Assembly: GCA_964030475.1 (NCBI GenBank)
Contig: CAXIPT010000002.1
Coordinates: 5,063,087-5,127,086, forward strand
Direction of reading: 5' to 3'
DNA from: Tethya wilhelma
Lineage: Eukaryota; Porifera; Demospongiae; Tethyida; Tethyidae
DNA: 64,000 bases
Shown here: one piece after another, positions 58,753 to 64,000 of the stretch
Numbering within the stretch: position 1 is the stretch's first letter
Layout of the letters: every line of letters starts with the position of its first letter
The notes under the pieces: generated by a model
Seen by the model: only the letters and a program-made list of their open reading frames with translations
What the model was told of the DNA's origin: nothing
Databases searched by the model: none
Program-made: the position numbers and the translations under genes

Positions 58753-61530
58753 TCAGTTTGTTGAGTCATTATTGAGTTTTAGATTCAGACGACCTTTACC
58801 ATGCAACAATGGGGTCAAAGTACATGGCACACCACCTGCTGGCTTGAGGGTAGTCCGACTTTCTACTTTGAGAACAAAATCTTCTCTCAGAGAAACTTCG
58901 AAAGTTGTCAGCAGTCGTGCCATGATGATCTTTGCCTCCATCTGTGATACGTATAACATGCATGGAAAACTCACACACAATCCACATGCATTTATGTGTG
59001 TGGTTATGGTGATACAGAGTATGAAATACCCACCATGGCAAAGACTTTTCCTATACAGGAACGATGGCCAGTACTGAATGGCAGGTAGATGAAAGGACTG
59101 GGTCTGAAGGAATTAAGGTAAGGGGGAAAAATTGACTTTAGATTTGATAACTACATTGTACATGTGCATCCAACACACAAATGGTGACCTATTTCAAACA
59201 TACTTTGGTCTATCAGCTCCGAATCTTTCTGGATCAAAATTATCAGGGTTCTCCCAGTGATTAGGATTCAAGTGCATCGCATGGATGGGTACCTGTATGA
59301 CCGTACCCACTGGAATGGTGTACCCAGATAACTTCATCTCACAAGGGGTTTCTCTGGAGGTCCCGGGAGCAGGAGGGAACAGGCGAAGAGTTTCACAGAA
59401 TACCTAGTACAAAAATTAATGGCAGAAAAAGACACACACACAAAAAAGTAAAACTGGCCATGGGAGCCAATAATTCTCTACAAGGCATGCAATCCCAACT
59501 GTGTGTGAGGTATAATTATTATTTCGGCATCAGTGTGAATGATCACCATTGTGCTCTTTACCTGTTCAAGGTACGTCAACTGTTCGAGGTCTTCAGCAGT
59601 AACAGTCTTTCTCTCTCCCACCACCTCCGAAAGCTCCTCCAATACTCTATATAATTATTATTATACACGCATCCACACATGTGACGAAACTTTGATAGCA
59701 CATGCAAAGGAAATGATTATTATTATTTTTATGCTTACTGTTTCAGTATATCAGGATACTGATGAAACATGGCTATAGAAAACGTTAGTAGGTTACCTGT
59801 TGTCTCTTGCCCTATATATAATTTATAGAAAATTAATGTATTAATTGCTGGCTGATAAAATTAATACTAACATTGGAACAGTTTGGTTACAGACCTGCTG
59901 TTAAAAACGTGACAAAGTCGTCCACCAGGTCTTCCACGTTGACTGTCTTCTGAGTGGAGGCCATTCTTAGTATCTGTGTGAGGATGTCATTAGGCACCTT
60001 CTCCTCTCTCTCAATAGCTAGGATCCTCTTCTCAATCAAATCACGACCAATCTTACGAACAGCTCTGATCGCCTCACGATATCCTTCAGCTCTTTTTGGA
60101 TCCAAGTACTAAAAAGTACAAACGATCAATTTCAATACTTACATAAAGCTGAGGTTTAGGTTAATTAACTTTCTATACGGGTTCAATTTATGTTTGACTA
60201 AAATTGTATATGGTGGTGACCAAAGACCAAATAAAGAACTACAACCAACGTCTATAAGACTTCAATACAGCCACATGAAGACTATATAATTATTACATGA
60301 AATAACATGCAAGCAACATACCTGCAGAAAAGGATTCTCAAATGCCGCTGTAAAGCATGCTATAGCATGTTCAATCAACAAGGCAAGGTTGCCTTTAACT
60401 TTCTGCTTGACCAGCTTTAGTCCAAGAGATTCGAAAGCTTTAAAGGCTCCAAAGTCAGTCCCAAAAGCTACCTGATTGGCATGTGTTGTATACTCATCAG
60501 TCACAGCAAGAACTGCACGCATAAGCATGTTACAAACCTTTCCAATGACATCCAGTGTGACTGCTCCAAACTCTTCCTTGATGAGCACCTCTGTCTTTCC
60601 ATCAGCTTGAGCTCTCAGCTTCTCTATGAAAGAGTCAGCACACTCATTGAAAACTGGTATCAGATTCTTCAGGTTGCTGTATGCATTGATTGAAACTCAG
60701 CCATAAAGGTGTTAATAATGAAATCAAAGCTATAATGGACTTACTTTTTTTGTGAAGGTCGGATCATACAGTGATCTGCGTGGCTTCCAAGTCTTGTAGT
60801 GAAGAGTGCTTAACAGACCTTCTCCTAGAAACCTTTCGATAAAGTGTATAAGTATACGTATACGAAAGTCATCATTGAAATTAACATAGAGTACTAACTT
60901 GTATGTATATGCAGAATCGTGATCACTAGGTTGCTTACCTTTCTCCAAATCCATTTATCAGTTTGGAATACAGTACAACTGTCTTTGGGATTTGAGGGTT
61001 CATAATCACCAGCTAAAGAGAAGCAAGGAAGGCCAAAGATTTGTTTTACTAGACGTTTTAAGTTTATTACTGATAATAATTATTACTTGGATATCTTCAG
61101 TGCTCAGTGGAACTAACATAGGCCTATGAAGATAGAATGTCACATAGAGTGGTCCACATTCATCAAGCCTGTACAATAGTATACACTTTCATACTGAGTC
61201 GATCGTGTGTGTGTGCGCCAATTTTTGGGGGTGCATCATAGGCATACCACTTTAGATGGAGCCGAGCAATGCTGCCATTTTGATGGTATTCTTGAACAAT
61301 AGTTGGAAGATGACCCATATAAAAACTGCAAAACAAATTAAAATCACAGCCATAATAATCCAGGCTGAAAAGCAAGCCTACCATCAGCTATACCTGGACA
61401 TCTTTGGTGAAGGTATGTGCTCATATCTTCTGTGTGTCCAGTAGATGTATCCAGTGATGATGAACCAGACCAGGAAGACCAGAGAGAGGAGAGAGACACA
61501 CACGTAGAGAAGGAGAGATACACTGTCCAT
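58753..61530 (-). CDS. CYP46A-like P450, locus 9, complete, with longer C-terminus
   Basis: Thirteen exons: start [20 protein letters not shown] (61530), exon 2 near 61247-61325 ([17 protein letters not shown]), exon 3 near 61090-61168, exon 4 near 60940-61012, exon 5 near 60746-60831 ([19 protein letters not shown]), exon 6 near 60538-60677, exon 7 near 60323-60473 ([19 protein letters not shown]), exon 8 near 59896-60108 ([27 protein letters not shown]), exon 9 near 59742-59812, exon 10 near 59562-59645, exon 11 near 59204-59403 ([20 protein letters not shown]), exon 12 near 59034-59103 ([11 protein letters not shown]) and exon 13 58753-58941. Where the others stop after CTLTPL, this gene reads on for 17 residues ([17 protein letters not shown]) to a TGA. 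The P450 motifs are intact. It is the last member of the array on the right, 402 bp from the kinase gene. Confidence 0.9.
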
Positions 61531-61931
61531 TATTAATTTTGGCTATAAACCGACAACTATAAATTTAATATTAACCACTGAGGAATTCATCTTTATTAAT
61601 AAACTTTGCCCTAGATTGTCACGCGCGGCATCCTTTACCAGTTATTGTTGATTATGCTTGAGAACCAAAATCACATAAAATGAATGATAATTATAGCACG
61701 TACTACGTAATTATGACAGTATTTCTGCATAATAAAAGACAAGGGTACAAAATTAATGCATAAAAAAAACTTTAGTTATTAGTTGCACAATAAAAATTAG
61801 GATAAAAAAATATGATGTGGATGCATAATATTATTACACAAAACTTGTTACATTAAACAATAATAAATTAACCTTATAAGCTCCCTATAGACACATGCAT
61901 GCATACACACAATGATAATACATGTCTTTCG

Positions 61932-63310
61932 TTATTGGAAGGTAGTTTCTGCTTCGTACTTTGGATACTCGATGTTCATTCCCAGCTCAGGTTGGCCCAT
62001 CGGAGAAGAAGGAGCAGATGGACTCATGGAGCGACTTTCACGACCCGTTATCGCATTAATCTGTTCGTGAATGACGTCAAACGTTGGACGTCCGTTTGGA
62101 TCACTACCCCAGCATTGGTGCATTAACGTAAAGACGTTTTTCGGACACTTTACCGGTTTGGATAACCTTCCAAACTCCTTTACAACGTATCCTATAACCT
62201 CTTCATTGGTTTTGCCTTTAAACGGGAGTTCACCGTATGAGAACAGCTCCCAAAGGAAGACACCATATGCCCACACGTCACTGGCTGTGGTGAAATTGGT
62301 GGTTGTGATGGTTTCTGAAGGCATCCACCGAATGGGGAGGTCACTATCGTTGGCACGGTAGTAAGCCTCGGGGTATATGAGCGGACCGAGACCAAAATGA
62401 GCTATCTTGACAACCCCGTCGTAACCGATAATGCAATTTCTAGCTGCTAGGTCTTTGTGGATGAAGCGCTCCGATGCCAAGTAGGCCATGCCTAGTGATA
62501 CTTCATCTGCTATCTTTAAGAGTTCGAGGGTTTCTTTCTCGGCCAAAACGTGAGGAGAAATATCACGTTTTTTGTCTCGGATGTAGGTAAGAAGATCACC
62601 CGGCATCCCAGCATCAAGGAGAATGCATTCCGGAGAGTCTTTAGTGCACACTGCTAGCACTCCGACTACATTGAGGTGGTTTATTTCTGTGAGCATTTCA
62701 ATGTCTTGATAGAGCATTATTTTGCCCTCTTCAGTGGTGTGTTGGGCCAACATTTTGACTGTTACCGGTCGCGATTGGTTTCTGATTCCAAGACTGTAAG
62801 CTTCCCCTCTGTGTGTGTGTGTGTGTATACAGATCGAATGATAAGTGTGTATGATGTCATCTAATCATGCAAGCTATATACACAGTGTACAACTGAGTAT
62901 AAGGTGATAAAACTAGATTCAATACATTGCTCATAAAGTGGGTTAAATTTGACCCATTTCAAAGAATCATGATTGCTGTTACTGATTTTAGTGTTTCAAA
63001 TTCTCTCTGAGTGTATTCTGTCTTTCATATATAGGCAGCATTCAATTATAAAGGGGTCTAGCTTAATTTGCTACTTCAGAGACCATTCTTTCCATATAAG
63101 AATAAAAATTTCAAATTTTTACCTGTAGATGGGCCCATACTCTCCCTCTCCCAGCTTGTCAAGGAGGAGTAGGTCGTCGCGAGGAAACTGAAGTGATTCG
63201 ATGATGTTTCTCTGCCTTGTCAGTTCGATCTCTTCTTCCGTTGGAGGGGGGAGTGGCAGGGGGGACTTGTCCGGGTCAGGGAGAGGACTGGTGGAGAGGG
63301 GATTGTTGAA
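61932..63310 (-). CDS. PTK7/CCK4-like receptor tyrosine kinase, 3' exons, probable pseudokinase
   Basis: Two exons: 63123-63310 and 61932-62808 (TAA); the gene continues upstream beyond the window's recognisable part. Exon A ends with the glycine-rich loop (LDKLGEGEYGPIYR) after a Pro-rich juxtamembrane region. Exon B has VTVKML (ATP Lys kept), a C-helix Glu in QDIEML, IHKDLAARNC (catalytic loop, HKD form), VKIAHFGLG in place of the DFG, YYRANDSDLPIRWMPSETI (activation loop end), SDVWAYGVFLWELFSYGELP and MHQCWGSDPNGRPTF. The DFG Asp, which binds magnesium, is His, so normal catalysis is unlikely. The HKDLAARNC form occurs in the PTK7, ROR and related receptors, and PTK7 also lacks a normal DFG. 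PTK7 acts with Wnt in cell polarity; the role here is inference. The acceptors of both exons end CA microsatellites. Confidence 0.85.
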
Positions 63311-63342
63311 CTGTGTGTGTGTGCGTGTGTGTGAGGGTGTGA

Positions 63343-63391
<49 letters not shown>
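63311..63391. repeat. GT microsatellite at the acceptor of the kinase exon
   Basis: In sense this is (CA)n ending in cacacag directly before the exon at 63310. A shorter (GT)n tract at 62811-62826 does the same for the exon at 62808. Confidence 0.85.
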
Positions 63392-63393
<2 letters not shown>

Positions 63394-64000
63394 TGGATAA
63401 GTGTTTCCCTATACGCACAAAGCTCTTCTATTGCAATGAATTTCCTTTCCCTCTGATATGTTTATATTTCCATGGCGATGTTGTAACAGTTTTTCTCATG
63501 AATATGCTCCCAACTTAACCCCCCAGGGAGTATTGTTACAGTATACATGCACCAATGGTACCACCCCATAGCACCCCAGCAATGAATAGCTGGCTGAGAC
63601 ACTACAGCAGTATAGGTTATTCTCACAAAATACATGTCAGTTGTACAAGTGTTAGCATTGCTTAAATTTGTCTCACAGGAAGAAATATCACTTTATTGTT
63701 TTCTTGCCAGTATAACAATCAACAGATAAACACACATGCACACATCATGCACAAGAAAGATGGTAAGAACAGCAATAGATGCAGTACAATGCCATACTGT
63801 ATCGGCAGTGGTTACACTATTGGACTAGCTATCCATATATATACGTTTGTCACATCTTTAAGGGAAATCGTTGATGGACCTTATTGTATATTCATTAAGT
63901 GTGACAGCTCAGCTAGTATTTAGAAGTATTGATCATGAATGCTAGCCTTGTTCCCAGGCTGAGAGAAAATTATTCACGAAGAAAGAACCTGGGAACAAGG
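63392..64000. other. Intronic or upstream part of the kinase gene, with a terminal hairpin
   Basis: I found no convincing further exon. At the very end (63947-64000) ccttgttcccagg and cctgggaacaagg form an inverted repeat around a 28-bp loop, either a very small MITE or one end of a repeat that continues beyond the window. Confidence 0.45.

Overview
This is a eukaryotic window, most likely from a demosponge such as Amphimedon. The evidence is an AT-rich sequence with short GT-AG introns and dense genes, secreted Calx-beta proteins of sponge type, a PTK7/CCK4-like tyrosine kinase, and a large 8-TM receptor-like protein with a beta-helix-type ectodomain. The species name is an inference. Single n bases at 2940, 21345, 23678, 27402, 32688, 43124 and 44547 and a 356-n gap (10136-10491) show a draft assembly. 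Several of them sit beside duplicated or inverted sequence.

Left part (1-8.2 kb): an unidentified coding exon (-) and an orphan ORF (+), then two divergent housekeeping genes. BABAM1/MERIT40 (-, a BRCA1-A/BRISC subunit) and DIS3/RRP44 (+, the exosome nuclease) share an upstream region of about 430 bp. DIS3 carries an in-frame tandem repeat of 245 codons inside its RNB domain.

8.4-21.8 kb (-): two tandem paralogous genes for secreted proteins that share a Calx-beta domain and C-terminal modules. Their introns are in matching places and all are phase 1. The upstream paralog also has a Reeler domain and a Thr/Glu-rich stalk. SINE-like, MITE-like and microsatellite sequences fill introns and spacers.

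22.3-34.8 kb and 42.7-61.5 kb: a cluster of CYP46A-like cytochrome P450 genes with 13 exons as the basic plan. Four are complete (46-61.5 kb); the others are broken, truncated or pseudogenes. Two segments (about 22624-23677 and 27403-32687) appear to be in the wrong orientation: turning each round produces an exact overlap with its neighbour and puts every P450 gene on the minus strand. The segment 41666-43123 is present again at 44548-46010 with differences that include a 77-bp micro-inversion.

35.3-39.2 kb (-): a single-exon gene for a 1298-residue membrane protein lies within the P450 cluster. 61.9-63.3 kb (-): the 3' exons of a receptor tyrosine kinase whose DFG aspartate is replaced by His, so it is probably a pseudokinase.

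Repeats include a composite foldback family of about 1 kb, 206-bp MITEs with TA target sites, pogo-like elements with CAGTAGA ends (one with a matching empty site in a paralog), a hAT-like MITE and tRNA-derived SINE fragments.
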